Positions 1 to 7,859 are shown, counted from the first letter of the stretch. The stretch is 36,488 nt of DNA from an uncultured bacterium (GCA_947647735.1 CANSLJ010000034.1:1-36488); one strand, 5' to 3'. Numbers and translations: made by a program. Notes: generated by a model from the sequence alone, not told the origin.

Positions 1-25
1 GTTATGACCACTTCGATACCTCTCC
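1..25 (-). tRNA. tRNA 5' end, probably tRNA-Ser (partial)
   Basis: Read on the minus strand, the first 25 bases give a sequence starting GGAGAGGTATCGAAGTGG, which has the acceptor 5' strand, the U8 position and the D-arm start typical of clostridial class II (Ser/Leu) tRNAs. The gene runs out of the window, so the anticodon is not visible. It has its own promoter at 58-86. Serine is the better guess from the CGAAGTGGTCATAAC D-arm pattern, but leucine cannot be excluded. Confidence 0.6.
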
Positions 26-57
26 AAAGTATTCCACTTCAAATCAGTGCAAGAAAT

Positions 58-86
58 ATATTAACAAAAATGGTTTATCCTGTCAA
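58..86 (-). promoter_or_regulatory. sigma-A promoter for the tRNA
   Basis: The minus strand carries TTGACA (81-86), a 17-base spacer and TAATAT (58-63). Transcription would begin near 51, about 25 bases before the tRNA 5' end. The -35 box overlaps the ispD stop codon (83-85), so the tRNA can be made independently of the upstream operon. Confidence 0.7.
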
Positions 87-859
87 CACATTTTTTTAAG
101 TTTTTGCAAAGATTTTCTGTTGTCCTTATTTAATATCTGCTCAGCGACGATCAGATCCTCCGGCGTAGTCAATTTAATATTTTCGTAGGAACCCTCTACC
201 AGTTTTACCCTGCGGTTCGTAAAATATTCCACCACCATCGCATCATCCGTGATATGGATGCCCTTCTGTTTCAGTTCCTGCAGATTTTCTTCCAGCGCCG
301 CATAGGCGTCTGTAATGAGCCCGGTCTCAAAAACCTGCGGCGTATGCATGTTCCAGATGAGATTTCTGTCCGGCGTTTCCCGTACAAAGCCCTCCTCATC
401 CGCTATCTTGATCGTGTCCTTGCTGCGCACGGCACTGACGCAGGCGCCGTATTTCTGTACCGCCTCATAGGTGTCCTGCAGGATCTTTTCCGTCAGGAAA
501 GGCCTTGCCCCGTCATGTACAAATACAAAACCATCCCTGTTCGGCACTGCCATATCTTCCGATCTGATCAGGCGCATGGCGCTCGCCACGGAAGCATACC
601 GCTCAGAGCCGCCCGCGATCACGGTATCCACTTTGCGATAATGATTTTTCAGAACGATCTCTTCTGTGACCCACGAAATATCCTTTACGCCGGTCACAAG
701 GATACAGTCATCGATGATCTTTGATCTTTCCACCGCCTCCAGCGCGTAGCAGATCAGGGGTTTTCCCTGCAACATCATAAACTGCTTCGCCGTATCGCTT
801 TTCATCCTGCTGCCGCTTCCCGCCGCCAGGATGACCGCAGTACATCGTTTTCTTTCCAT
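83..859 (-). CDS. ispD: 2-C-methyl-D-erythritol 4-phosphate cytidylyltransferase IspD
   Basis: This enzyme transfers CMP from CTP to methylerythritol 4-phosphate, the third step of the MEP isoprenoid pathway, in the cytosol. The 258-residue protein is slightly longer than the usual ~230. It opens with the nucleotide-binding loop AVILAAGSGSRM followed by KQF, and has the VHDGARPF motif near residue 115 and the late ITDDAMVVE segment of the family. The start ATG follows GGGAG by five bases. It is the last gene of the minus-strand tsaE-tsaB-rimI-rnz-tsaD operon, 12 bp after the tsaD stop. The C-terminal ~20 residues are basic and beyond the usual fold. The function is well supported; the operon placement with t6A genes is context only. 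Confidence 0.95.
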   Translation of the reverse strand: MERKRCTAVILAAGSGSRMKSDTAKQFMMLQGKPLICYALEAVERSKIIDDCILVTGVKDISWVTEEIVLKNHYRKVDTVIAGGSERYASVASAMRLIRSEDMAVPNRDGFVFVHDGARPFLTEKILQDTYEAVQKYGACVSAVRSKDTIKIADEEGFVRETPDRNLIWNMHTPQVFETGLITDAYAALEENLQELKQKGIHITDDAMVVEYFTNRRVKLVEGSYENIKLTTPEDLIVAEQILNKDNRKSLQKLKKMC

Positions 860-871
860 ATGATCTCCCGC

Positions 872-1915
872 TCACTCCCCGAGCCTCAGATTCGGCACCG
901 CATTCAGATCATATCCGTGCCGCACGCCTTTCAGGTACTCATAATATCCCGCAGCCCCTATCATCGCCGCATTATCCGTACAGAGAACAGGGGAGGGATG
1001 GTAAAATTCTATCCCTTCTTTATTACATGCCTCCGCCAAAGCCTCCCGCAGCGCAGAGTTGGATGCCACGCCGCCCGCTATGGCAAACTTCGTAAATCCG
1101 TACTCCCTGACCGCCGCCATAGAGTGCTCCACCAGCACATCCACCACCGCTTTCTGGAAGGATGCCGCCACATCCGCCTGGTTGATCTCCTCTCCCTTCA
1201 TCCTGCAGCCGTTTAAATAATTCAGCACCGCCGACTTTAATCCGCTGAAGCTGAAATCATAGGTCGATTCCCCGACTTTCGCCCGGGGAAAGTGGATCGC
1301 ATCCGGATTTCCCTGCCTTGATACTTTATCGATCTTCGGCCCGCCCGGGTATCCCAGTCCGATCGCCCTCGCCACCTTGTCAAACGCCTCTCCCGCCGCG
1401 TCGTCCCTGGTCCTGCCGATCACCTCATATTCCCCGTAATCCTTCACCACCACCAGATGGGAATGCCCGCCGGAAGCGACCAGACAGGCAAAGGGCGGCT
1501 GAAGTTCTTTATGTTCAATATAGTTGGCGCTGATATGCCCCTCGATATGATGTACCCCGATCAGAGGAATACCGCTGGCAAAACTGAGCGCCTTTGCGAA
1601 AGAAACGCCGATCAAAAGAGGCCCTACCAGCCCCGGACCGTAGGTGACCGCTATTGCTGACATATCTGTCAGTTTTTTCTCCGCCTGATCCAGCGCCGCC
1701 TGCACAACCTGATTGATCTTCTCGATATGCTTCCGCGAGGCGATCTCCGGCACGACGCCGCCATAGACCGTATGCAGTTCTATCTGTGAATAAATGACAT
1801 TGGACAGCACCTCTCTGCCGTCTTTTATCACCGCCGCCGCCGTCTCATCGCAAGAGCTCTCTATTGCCAGAATCCACACTTCTTTTTCTTCTTCCATTCT
1901 TCCCTGCATACTCAT
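872..1915 (-). CDS. tsaD: tRNA N6-threonylcarbamoyladenosine transferase TsaD
   Basis: TsaD transfers the threonylcarbamoyl group from threonylcarbamoyl-AMP to A37 of ANN-decoding tRNAs, working with TsaB and TsaE. The 347 residues have the ASKHA fold signatures: [14 protein letters not shown] near residue 17, the metal ligands in HHIEGH (His123 and His127), ASGGHSHL, the FSFSGLKSA segment and the C-terminal TDNAAMIG motif. Length is normal for the family. The start codon overlaps the stop of the preceding gene as ATGA (1912-1915), indicating translational coupling. A start at Met7 is possible but its ribosome site would be too close. All three t6A complex genes lie in the same operon here. 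Confidence 0.96.
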   Translation of the reverse strand: MSMQGRMEEEKEVWILAIESSCDETAAAVIKDGREVLSNVIYSQIELHTVYGGVVPEIASRKHIEKINQVVQAALDQAEKKLTDMSAIAVTYGPGLVGPLLIGVSFAKALSFASGIPLIGVHHIEGHISANYIEHKELQPPFACLVASGGHSHLVVVKDYGEYEVIGRTRDDAAGEAFDKVARAIGLGYPGGPKIDKVSRQGNPDAIHFPRAKVGESTYDFSFSGLKSAVLNYLNGCRMKGEEINQADVAASFQKAVVDVLVEHSMAAVREYGFTKFAIAGGVASNSALREALAEACNKEGIEFYHPSPVLCTDNAAMIGAAGYYEYLKGVRHGYDLNAVPNLRLGE

Positions 1916-2490
1916 CCCGCCGCTTCCGTCTCATCATCCGCAGGAGTCCAGCCCAGAATCTTCCATCTTCCGGCGTCATCCTTACGCAATACGTAAACCT
2001 CTTTTATCGTCATCAGGCTGGTCTTCTGCCGCATGGTGTAGATGCACCTGATCTGCGCGCACTCCCGTCCGTTATGCGTATAATAATCCACCGCCGTGCT
2101 GGAGGAAAGCGCTATATGGGACAACACGGTACCTGTTGCCGCATAGCTGTCAATTTCCGCTTTCAGGTCTTCCATATACATCTCTTCTGTCTGATAAGCC
2201 ACAAGTTCCGCATCATACAGCTCATATGCCTTATCCGCCAGTTCCTTCAGTTCTTCATCCGTCGGCTTCTCACTGTAATAACAGTTCATGATCTCATTAT
2301 AGTATTTGATCACTTCCCGGACAGTGGGCGGATAATCGTTCTCCAGATTTTTCAGGAGCACATCCTGTATCGCCGATGTCTCCACTTCCGGTGACGACCG
2401 CTCCACCTTGTTTGTCAGATAATAATAAAGCGCCAGTACCGTGATCACCATAACTGCCAGCACCGCTGCTGATTTCGGACCTTTTCTCAT
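1912..2490 (-). CDS. membrane-anchored protein of unknown function
   Basis: I do not recognise a characterised family with certainty. The 192-residue protein has a short basic N terminus (MRKGPKS), one transmembrane segment (about residues 9-24, [18 protein letters not shown]) and a ~165-residue acidic domain expected outside the membrane. The C-terminal half ([28 protein letters not shown]) has the alternating strands of an NTF2-like fold; this is inference. The start at 2490 is chosen because GAGGAG lies seven bases upstream; an in-frame start at 2544 would overlap rnz. It sits 4 bases after the rnz stop and overlaps tsaD by ATGA, so it is tightly embedded in the tRNA-modification operon. 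Confidence 0.8.
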   Translation of the reverse strand: MRKGPKSAAVLAVMVITVLALYYYLTNKVERSSPEVETSAIQDVLLKNLENDYPPTVREVIKYYNEIMNCYYSEKPTDEELKELADKAYELYDAELVAYQTEEMYMEDLKAEIDSYAATGTVLSHIALSSSTAVDYYTHNGRECAQIRCIYTMRQKTSLMTIKEVYVLRKDDAGRWKILGWTPADDETEAAG

Positions 2491-2494
2491 TTTT

Positions 2495-3406
2495 TTACTC
2501 CTCTTTAAACTGAAGTTCCATGCTCTTTCCGTCTTTTCCCGCATAGGATCTGGGAAATATTTTTCTCACTTCATCCATAAAAGGCTCCGGCCTGGTCAGG
2601 GAAGGACTGTAATGGGTAAGCCACATCTGTCCCACATCCGCTTTCCTTGCCAGCTTCGCCGCCTCCTGAAATGTCATATGTTTATGTTCTCTGGCTTTCT
2701 CCTGTTTATCCGCCTCGCCGTACATTCCCTCACAGATAAACAGATCGGAGCCCGCCGCATTTTCTACAATACTCTCGGTCGGCCTGGTATCCGTGCAGTA
2801 GGTCAGTTTCAATCCCTTTCTGGCAGGGCCGAGCACCATCTCCGGTGTCAGAACGCCTTTTTCCGTTTCGATCCGCTCGCCCTTCTGCAGCCTGCTCCAG
2901 TACTTCATCTCGATGCCCAGCTCCTTCGCCTTCTCGACCTGAAACCGTCCGATCCTGTCAAGCGAAATACTATATCCATAGCATACCACATTATGGTTTA
3001 CCCGAAAAGCCTGCAGCTTAAGTTCTTCCAGTTCAAAACTCTCCTGAGGCTCCGAGAGTTCCAGATAGCGGATCTCGAAAGGCAGCTCCGGCGCAATGCT
3101 CCTGAGCGCGGTAACCACTCTTGTCAGTCCCTTCGGCCCCACAAGAGTCAGCGGCTCTTTCCGCTCCGCGTTCCCCATTGTCAGAAGCATTCCCGGCAGT
3201 CCGCTGATGTGGTCCGCATGATAATGGGTAAAACAGATCATATCAATGGGATTAGGGCTCCACCCCTTTTCCTTCAGCGCGATCTGGGTTCCCTCCCCGC
3301 AGTCGATCAAAATACTGTGGCCGTTATACCTCACCATCAGGGAGGTGAGCCACCTGTAGGGCAGAGGCATCATTCCTCCTGTCCCAAGCAAACAAACATC
3401 TATCAT
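2495..3406 (-). CDS. rnz: ribonuclease Z
   Basis: RNase Z is the zinc endonuclease that cuts pre-tRNA 3' trailers. The 303-residue protein has the metallo-beta-lactamase fold: LLGTGG near the N terminus, DCGEGTQ near residue 35, the metal motif HYHADH at residues 61-66, NHNVVCYGYS, TYCTDTRPT and a late THYSP histidine. The length matches the short bacterial form (~300). The start ATG overlaps the rimI stop (3403-3406), indicating coupling. Its location inside a t6A operon and next to a tRNA gene fits a tRNA maturation role. Confidence 0.95.
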   Translation of the reverse strand: MIDVCLLGTGGMMPLPYRWLTSLMVRYNGHSILIDCGEGTQIALKEKGWSPNPIDMICFTHYHADHISGLPGMLLTMGNAERKEPLTLVGPKGLTRVVTALRSIAPELPFEIRYLELSEPQESFELEELKLQAFRVNHNVVCYGYSISLDRIGRFQVEKAKELGIEMKYWSRLQKGERIETEKGVLTPEMVLGPARKGLKLTYCTDTRPTESIVENAAGSDLFICEGMYGEADKQEKAREHKHMTFQEAAKLARKADVGQMWLTHYSPSLTRPEPFMDEVRKIFPRSYAGKDGKSMELQFKEE

Positions 3407-3891
3407 CTATCTTCTCCTCCCTGTTCATAACGCCACAATATAAGCGCATCTTCCCTCGGCTTTTCATAAAAATTCTTTCGACGCCCCTCGGAGACAAAAC
3501 CGAACTTTTCATAGAGCCGGATCGCCGCCTCATTGGAGGCGCGGACTTCCAGCGTAAACGCCGTGATCCCCCGCTCTTTTCCCAGTTTCAGCAGTTCCTC
3601 CAGCATGCGCTCCGCGATCTTCTGTCGGCGAAAGCCCTCCGCCACCGCCACATTGCTGATATCTCCCTCTCCGAGAATATCCAGCAGTCCGCAGATCCCG
3701 GCTATTTCTCCGCCTTCCAGTTCTGCCGCCAGATATAAAGCATTTTCATCTGCCAGTGTGCGCAGATAGGCATTTTCTGACCAGGGCTCGGAAAAACAGG
3801 CGCGTTCCAGAGCTGCCGCCGCCGGCACATCCTCTTGTGTCATCCTGCGAATCTTTATTTCTGCCTTTTTTACGTCTTCCGTTTCGCTCAT
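3403..3891 (-). CDS. rimI: ribosomal-protein-alanine N-acetyltransferase RimI
   Basis: This is a GNAT-family acetyltransferase; RimI acetylates the N-terminal alanine of ribosomal protein S18 with acetyl-CoA. The 162 residues include RRMTQEDVPAAAALERACF, the acetyl-CoA loop around ISNVAVAEGFRRQKIAERML (the usual Gly of the RRxGxG loop is Lys here), and the terminal LEVRASNEAAIRLYEKFGF signature typical of RimI. In Clostridia rimI is commonly placed between tsaB and tsaD, as here. It overlaps rnz by four bases and lies 39 bp after tsaB. Exact substrate is inferred from family and context. Confidence 0.9.
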   Translation of the reverse strand: MSETEDVKKAEIKIRRMTQEDVPAAAALERACFSEPWSENAYLRTLADENALYLAAELEGGEIAGICGLLDILGEGDISNVAVAEGFRRQKIAERMLEELLKLGKERGITAFTLEVRASNEAAIRLYEKFGFVSEGRRKNFYEKPREDALILWRYEQGGEDR

Positions 3892-3930
3892 ATCTGATCC
3901 GCCTTTTCGCCGCTCTGCTTCTTCCCTGTT

Positions 3931-4689
3931 CTAATCTGCCATCTTTGCTGCATTTGCCGCTTCCTGCTCCTTCTTCTCCCGCTCCGCCTGAGAGAGCCGC
4001 AGATATTCCGGCGCATATTCCGCTGCGCTCTGCAGCCTTCCCTGCTCATAATACTTCGCCGCCAGCGCTGCCACCGCCGCCGCCCGCTGCCTGTTCATAT
4101 GTGCGGGCGCAAAGCTGTAAGGCACCCTCACCCGGCGTTTTATCTCTTCCCGGAAAACCGGAACACCGTCGCCCAAAAATATGACGCTCCTGTCAGAATT
4201 CCTACATGCCTGTTCATTACACGCCTCCAGAATTTCTTCTATCGCGACAGCACACTGTTCTTTTATGACATTCATGTCATATTTGTCCCCATCATCTTTT
4301 TTCACAAACTCATACAGCCCTGTATAAGTCTGATTTCTTCTGGCATCCATCAGCGGACAGACGATCTTGTCTGTTCCATACAGATTATAAGCCAGCCCTT
4401 CCAGCGTCGGCACCGGAATGATCGGTCTATCCAGCGCAAACCCAAACCCTTTCGCGGTGGCGGAACCGATCCGCAGTCCTGTAAAAGAACCGGGGCCCGA
4501 TGTGACCGCAATGGCGTCTATCGTTTCCATCGCCAGTTCTGTTTTCTCCCGGACAGCCTCCAACATCGGCAGAAGCGTCTGGGAGTGCGTCTTTTTCGCA
4601 TGGATGGAAAACTCCGCCAGCGTCAGATCATCTTCCCAAACAGCCACGGACGCCGTCTGTCCCGAACTGTCAATCGCAAGTATTCTCAT
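3931..4689 (-). CDS. tsaB: tRNA threonylcarbamoyladenosine biosynthesis protein TsaB
   Basis: TsaB is the ASKHA-fold partner that binds TsaD and TsaE and is required for t6A formation. The 252 residues begin MRILAIDSSGQTASVAV and contain the diagnostic VTSGPGSFTGLRIG (about residues 63-76) and PLMDARRNQTY. It lacks the HxxxH metal site, which separates it from TsaD. A C-terminal Lys/Glu-rich tail (EREKKEQEAA) is an ordinary extension. The ribosome binding site is weak. It lies 74 bp downstream of tsaE. Confidence 0.95.
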   Translation of the reverse strand: MRILAIDSSGQTASVAVWEDDLTLAEFSIHAKKTHSQTLLPMLEAVREKTELAMETIDAIAVTSGPGSFTGLRIGSATAKGFGFALDRPIIPVPTLEGLAYNLYGTDKIVCPLMDARRNQTYTGLYEFVKKDDGDKYDMNVIKEQCAVAIEEILEACNEQACRNSDRSVIFLGDGVPVFREEIKRRVRVPYSFAPAHMNRQRAAAVAALAAKYYEQGRLQSAAEYAPEYLRLSQAEREKKEQEAANAAKMAD

Positions 4690-4763
4690 TACAATAACCT
4701 ATGCCTTTCCATAGCCCGGGCGCAATGCCTCGAACACAAATCCCTGTATATCATACCAGCCTT

Positions 4764-5210
4764 TCAGGCTGGCCCTGCCTGCCTTACCGTGATCTTTCTG
4801 TAATCAAAGCCTTTTTCCAGGTCTTTTTCTATGATGATCTGTGTATGTTCCTCCGGTATCAGTTCACTGATCAGATCCGCCCACTCGACGATACACAGCC
4901 CTTCCCCGTAAAAATAATCCTCATACCCGATCTCTTCCATCTCTTCGATATCACCGATGCGGTACACATCCAGATGGTAAAGCGGCAGCCTTCCGCTTTC
5001 ATAAACCTGTACGATCGTGAACGTAGGACTGTTCACATATTCTTTTATATCAAGCCCTTTTGCAACACCCTGGGTCAGTACCGTCTTGCCGACGCCCAGA
5101 TCGCCGGTCAGCGTACAGAGCATGCCGGGCTTCGCTTCCCGCCCGATCTTTTCCCCTGCCGCAAAGGTATCTTCCGGACTATAACTTTCATATATCATCT
5201 CTGCTCTCAT
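4764..5210 (-). CDS. tsaE: tRNA threonylcarbamoyladenosine biosynthesis ATPase TsaE
   Basis: TsaE is the ATPase that resets the TsaB-TsaD complex after each t6A cycle. The 148-residue protein has Walker A GDLGVGKT at residues 36-43, the NSPTFTIVQVY switch segment, YHLDVYRI and VEWADLI, all typical of the family. Length is normal. It is 29 bp after the YcxB-like gene and upstream of tsaB. A small hairpin (4755-4771) overlaps the stop codon; it has no U tract and is unlikely to end transcription. Confidence 0.95.
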   Translation of the reverse strand: MRAEMIYESYSPEDTFAAGEKIGREAKPGMLCTLTGDLGVGKTVLTQGVAKGLDIKEYVNSPTFTIVQVYESGRLPLYHLDVYRIGDIEEMEEIGYEDYFYGEGLCIVEWADLISELIPEEHTQIIIEKDLEKGFDYRKITVRQAGPA

Positions 5211-5239
5211 CTGATCTTTCCCTTATCCGCTCAAAAATA

Positions 5240-5719
5240 TCACGCCATCCTGATCTTCACCTTCTCCGGCGCCACATATCTGGAGATCACCTGTACCAGT
5301 TCACCGCTTCTCTCCCCCAGCGCCCGCTTCGGAAACAGAAACGCGTTTACCCTGGACGTATACAGCATGATCGTCTTTCCCGTAGCGGAAGCTTTCGTGA
5401 TGCTCTCCCAGGAAACAAGCTGCTTTTCCTCCTCGGTGGAAATCTCCAGTCCCTCCTCCGATAACTTATAATGTAAAGGCTTTTTAAAAACAGGGGAGGC
5501 AGCCTGGCTTGCCGCCCGGATATGCAGCGTCCAGGGAAAATACAGGATCACAAAGGCGCCGATGACCAGATACAGAGGCGCGCCCGTATTAAAAAAGCCT
5601 ACAATAAAAAGGCAGCCTACGATCGTCCCGAACAGGCCCGACGGTGAGGTATAGGCATGGTGCAGCTGATAGTCATATAAATCCTTTTTTGTGATCTGTA
5701 TATCAAATTCCATCTCCAT
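5240..5719 (-). CDS. YcxB-like membrane protein
   Basis: A 159-residue integral membrane protein without catalytic motifs. It has an N-terminal soluble stretch (MEMEFDIQITKKDLYDYQLHHAY), two hydrophobic segments (about residues 29-45 and 49-65), then a soluble domain with YKLSEEGLEISTEEEKQLVSW and FPKRAL, the pattern of the YcxB-like C-terminal domain. Function is unknown. The start ATG follows GCGGAG by about eight bases. It is the first gene of the operon with tsaE, lying below a strong promoter at 5796-5824 and a terminator-like hairpin in the leader. Confidence 0.75.
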   Translation of the reverse strand: MEMEFDIQITKKDLYDYQLHHAYTSPSGLFGTIVGCLFIVGFFNTGAPLYLVIGAFVILYFPWTLHIRAASQAASPVFKKPLHYKLSEEGLEISTEEEKQLVSWESITKASATGKTIMLYTSRVNAFLFPKRALGERSGELVQVISRYVAPEKVKIRMA

Positions 5720-5746
5720 TTTGGCATCTCCGCTTTCTTCATGACT

Positions 5747-5774
5747 AAAAAGCGCCTACATCGCAGGCGCCTTT
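5747..5774 (-). terminator. intrinsic-terminator-like hairpin in the operon leader
   Basis: On the minus strand GCGCCT, a 7-base loop and AGGCGC are extended by A-T pairs and followed by a run of T. The hairpin begins only about 15 bases after the predicted start point of the promoter at 5796-5824 and ends about 28 bases before the YcxB-like gene. No gene upstream on this strand seems to need it, so it may act as an attenuator. Confidence 0.6.
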
Positions 5775-5795
5775 CACTACTCCTCTTATGTTGTT

Positions 5796-5824
5796 ATTAT
5801 AATAGAAGATTCCAAAGGTGTAAA
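5796..5824 (-). promoter_or_regulatory. sigma-A promoter of the YcxB-tsaE operon
   Basis: The minus strand has TTTACA (5819-5824), a 17-base spacer and a perfect TATAAT (5796-5801). Transcription would start near 5789 and run into the tsaE-tsaB-rimI-rnz-tsaD-ispD operon. It is back to back with the ribU promoter at 5848-5876. Confidence 0.75.
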
Positions 5825-5847
5825 GCCCATTTTCTTCTCAAACACTC

Positions 5848-5876
5848 TTGCATTCTCTGCCATTTAGTGATATCCT
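5848..5876 (+). promoter_or_regulatory. probable sigma-A promoter of ribU
   Basis: TTGCAT (5848-5853), a 17-base spacer and TATCCT (5871-5876) lie just ahead of the FMN aptamer. The predicted start near 5883 would include the whole riboswitch in the leader. Confidence 0.5.
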
Positions 5877-5899
5877 GTCTAGGTAAACAATAATAAAGA

Positions 5900-6149
5900 A
5901 GTTCTTCGGGGTTGGGTGCAATTCCCTACCGGTGGTGATACGTTTTTCGGAAAAAGCAGCGAAAATACGGCAGGTCCACGACCCATGCAAATGGCTGATT
6001 TGGTGAGAATCCAAAACCGACAGTAAAGTCTGGATGAAAGAAGAAACTGTAAAAATAATATATCGGACGCTGAGATGATCATGGATAGGATCGGCGTGCG
6101 ATGATGATTTTGCAGCGATGCCCCGTACCTGTGATACGGGGATTTTTTT
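5900..6149 (+). promoter_or_regulatory. FMN riboswitch (RFN element) with terminator
   Basis: The aptamer runs from about 5900 to 6047. It has the conserved RFN blocks CTTCGGGGTTGGGTGCAA, CCGGTGGTGATACG, a variable P3 arm, GGTCCACGACCC, GGCTGATTTGGTGAGAATCC and CCGACAGTAAAGTCTGGATG, closed by TTCTTC/GAAGAA pairing. The expression platform ends in an intrinsic terminator: CCCCGTA (6121-6127), TACGGGG (6135-6141) and seven T at 6143-6149. FMN binding is expected to stop transcription before ribU. Confidence 0.95.
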
Positions 6150-6224
6150 GTGCAGATAACAGGCAGACGCTCTGTTTCCCGCACAAACTGGAAGAACTCC
6201 TTAAGAAGATCGGAGGAGAAAAAA

Positions 6225-6995
6225 ATGAGCGAACTGTTACAAAGTATTCAGGAAAATGTAGTGTTTTTACTGGAGTTTCTGGCACTGGTCTGCGCCCTGT
6301 TTCTGGCTGCCTATGGTGCGGAGAAATGGGCAAAGAAAGCATCCGGCGATACGCAGCGGATACTGAGCACAAGAAAGATTGCCGTGATCGGAGTCCTTTC
6401 GGCAATCTCAGCGATACTGATGCTGTTTGAGTTTCCGGTACCCTTCGCGCCGCCTTTTTATGAGATTGATTTTTCGGAGCTGCCGGCGCTGATCGGAACC
6501 TTCGCCTACGGGCCTGTAGCCGGGGTCATGATAGAGCTCTGCAAGATTATTTTAAAATTATTGATGAAAGGTACCAGCACCGCCTTCGTAGGCGATCTTG
6601 CCAACTTTGTCATCGGCTGCAGCTATCTGCTGCCGGCATCCATTATCTACCTGTTTAAAAAGACCAGAAAAAATGCGGTGATCGGTTGTATCGCGGGCAC
6701 TCTTGTGATGACAGTGTTCGGAACCGCCTTCAACGCGGTATATCTTCTGCCAAAGTTTGCACAGCTTTACGGCATGCCCCTAGATGCCATTATCGGTATG
6801 GGAACAGCCATCAATCCGGCGATCAACAGCGTTGCAAGCCTTGTCATTCTGGCTGTGGCGCCGTTGAATGTGTTAAAAGGTACCACCGTTTCCGTTATCA
6901 CGCTGCTTGTGTATAAAAAACTCAGCCCTGTTCTCAAAGCTGCCGAACCGGCAGGCCGGGTGCGAACGAAAGAGAAAAATATGGTAAAAGGATGA
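6225..6995 (+). CDS. ribU: riboflavin ECF transporter S component RibU
   Basis: RibU is the membrane substrate-binding subunit that captures riboflavin and pairs with a shared ECF ATPase/T module, none of which is encoded here. Residues from about 54 on match the family: IAVIGVLSAISAILMLFEFPVPF, FYEIDFSELPALIGTFAYGPVAG, VGDLANFVIG, TVFGTAFNAVYLLP, with about six hydrophobic segments. The ATG at 6225 is chosen because GGAGGAG ends six bases upstream; longer readings start inside the leader. The N-terminal ~50 residues add one extra hydrophobic segment (VFLLEFLALVCALFLAAYG) before the RibU core, which is not typical. The FMN riboswitch directly upstream confirms the substrate. Confidence 0.92.
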   Translation: MSELLQSIQENVVFLLEFLALVCALFLAAYGAEKWAKKASGDTQRILSTRKIAVIGVLSAISAILMLFEFPVPFAPPFYEIDFSELPALIGTFAYGPVAGVMIELCKIILKLLMKGTSTAFVGDLANFVIGCSYLLPASIIYLFKKTRKNAVIGCIAGTLVMTVFGTAFNAVYLLPKFAQLYGMPLDAIIGMGTAINPAINSVASLVILAVAPLNVLKGTTVSVITLLVYKKLSPVLKAAEPAGRVRTKEKNMVKG

Positions 6996-7010
6996 TTGAA
7001 GATATGACAG

Positions 7011-7056
7011 AAAAAGAGCTGCCACGCATCATTGCGGGACAGCTCTCTTCTTTTCA
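7011..7056. terminator. bidirectional terminator between ribU and spore protein gene
   Basis: AGAGCTG (7015-7021) and CAGCTCT (7040-7046) form a stem with additional inner C-G pairs. It is flanked by AAAAA on the left and a T-rich stretch on the right, so it can end ribU transcription on the plus strand and the spore protein transcript on the minus strand. Confidence 0.7.
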
Positions 7057-7079
7057 TTTTTCAGCTACGTGGGGTCCCC

Positions 7080-7283
7080 TTATTTCAGGTTCTGTTCGTA
7101 GTTCTTTACCATTCTCTTAACCATTTCGCCGCCGATGGAACCAGCTTCACGAGAAGTTAAGTCACCGTTATATCCCTCTTTCAGGTTAATACCCATCTCA
7201 GATGCAACCTCAGTTTTGAAACGGTCCATAGCAGCCTTTGCTTCAGGTACTGCCATAGTAGAAGAATTTTTGCTATTAGCCAT
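7080..7283 (-). CDS. alpha/beta-type small acid-soluble spore protein
   Basis: These proteins coat and protect spore DNA and are degraded by the Gpr protease at germination. The 67 residues carry the two family blocks: EAKAAMDRFKTEVASEMGI with the Gpr cleavage region at TEVASE, and GYNGDLTSREAGSIGGEMVKRMV. Length is normal (60-75). GGAGGT lies just upstream of the ATG. No clear forespore sigma-G promoter could be picked out. The gene shows that the organism sporulates or descends from a spore former. Confidence 0.95.
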   Translation of the reverse strand: MANSKNSSTMAVPEAKAAMDRFKTEVASEMGINLKEGYNGDLTSREAGSIGGEMVKRMVKNYEQNLK

Positions 7284-7397
7284 TTTTTCATACCTCCATA
7301 TTTTTCGTACTGTTTTCAGTTTTCAGATAAGCCCTTGCGACTTATCCTGTAGTTATTATTGACAGCCTTCTTCAAAATATGTTGGTAATGAATGGTA

Positions 7398-7808
7398 TTA
7401 CTTTTTCTCCGTTTTTTCACATAAATACTCAATGACATTCTTTCTTGTGATAATGCCGATAAAGCATTTCTGCCCGTCGATCACCGGCACAAAATTCTGC
7501 TGAATGACTTTTGAAAAAAGATCTTCCATCTTTGCGCCCACGCTCACCGGCTGGTTGTCCCGATGGCGCCTGATCTCTTTGATACGGATATCCTCCGCGT
7601 TCTGCAGATTCAGATTACAGCGGTTCTTGATATCCCAGAGCAGATCTCCCTCGGTGATCGTTCCCTTGTAGGCTCCCGTTGTCCGGGATATCATCGGAAT
7701 CGACGCGAATCTGTGGGTTTCCATCACATCCAGCACCTGACGCAGGGAATCATCGTCATATACGTATACACATTCCCCTTTAGGCTTTAAAAAAAACAAT
7801 ATATTCAT
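7398..7808 (-). CDS. CBS-domain pair protein
   Basis: A 136-residue protein made of two CBS domains and nothing else. The first covers about residues 12-70 (VYVYDDDSLRQVLDVMETHRFASIPMI, YKGTITEGDLLWDI); the second covers 75-132 (QPVSVGAKMEDLFSKVIQQNFVPVID, FIGIITRKNVIEYL). CBS pairs usually bind adenine nucleotides and act as energy sensors; the partner here is unknown. It lies 51 bp after the DJ-1 family gene on the same strand and may be cotranscribed with it. Confidence 0.85.
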   Translation of the reverse strand: MNILFFLKPKGECVYVYDDDSLRQVLDVMETHRFASIPMISRTTGAYKGTITEGDLLWDIKNRCNLNLQNAEDIRIKEIRRHRDNQPVSVGAKMEDLFSKVIQQNFVPVIDGQKCFIGIITRKNVIEYLCEKTEKK

Positions 7809-7859
7809 ACTATCTTCTTATCCTATTCCATCCTCTGATTTTTTATCCTGATTTTTATG

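Noticed and set aside
2491-2544. Longer N terminus for the membrane-anchored protein (start at 2544)
   Set aside because: It would overlap the end of rnz by 50 bases and has no ribosome site, whereas the ATG at 2490 has GAGGAG at proper distance.
2441-3430. Long plus-strand open frame (329 codons) opposite rnz
   Set aside because: The minus strand encodes an unmistakable RNase Z here with operon overlaps on both sides; the plus-strand frame gives a His/Arg/Pro-rich sequence with no recognisable motif, as expected of an antisense shadow.
4755-4771. Hairpin at the tsaE stop codon as a terminator
   Set aside because: The stem is only 7 bp and is followed by mixed sequence without T run; tsaB follows in the same operon.
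6150-6224. Longer RibU starting at 6150
   Set aside because: The extra codons follow directly on the riboswitch terminator U tract, and the strong GGAGGAG site serves the ATG at 6225.
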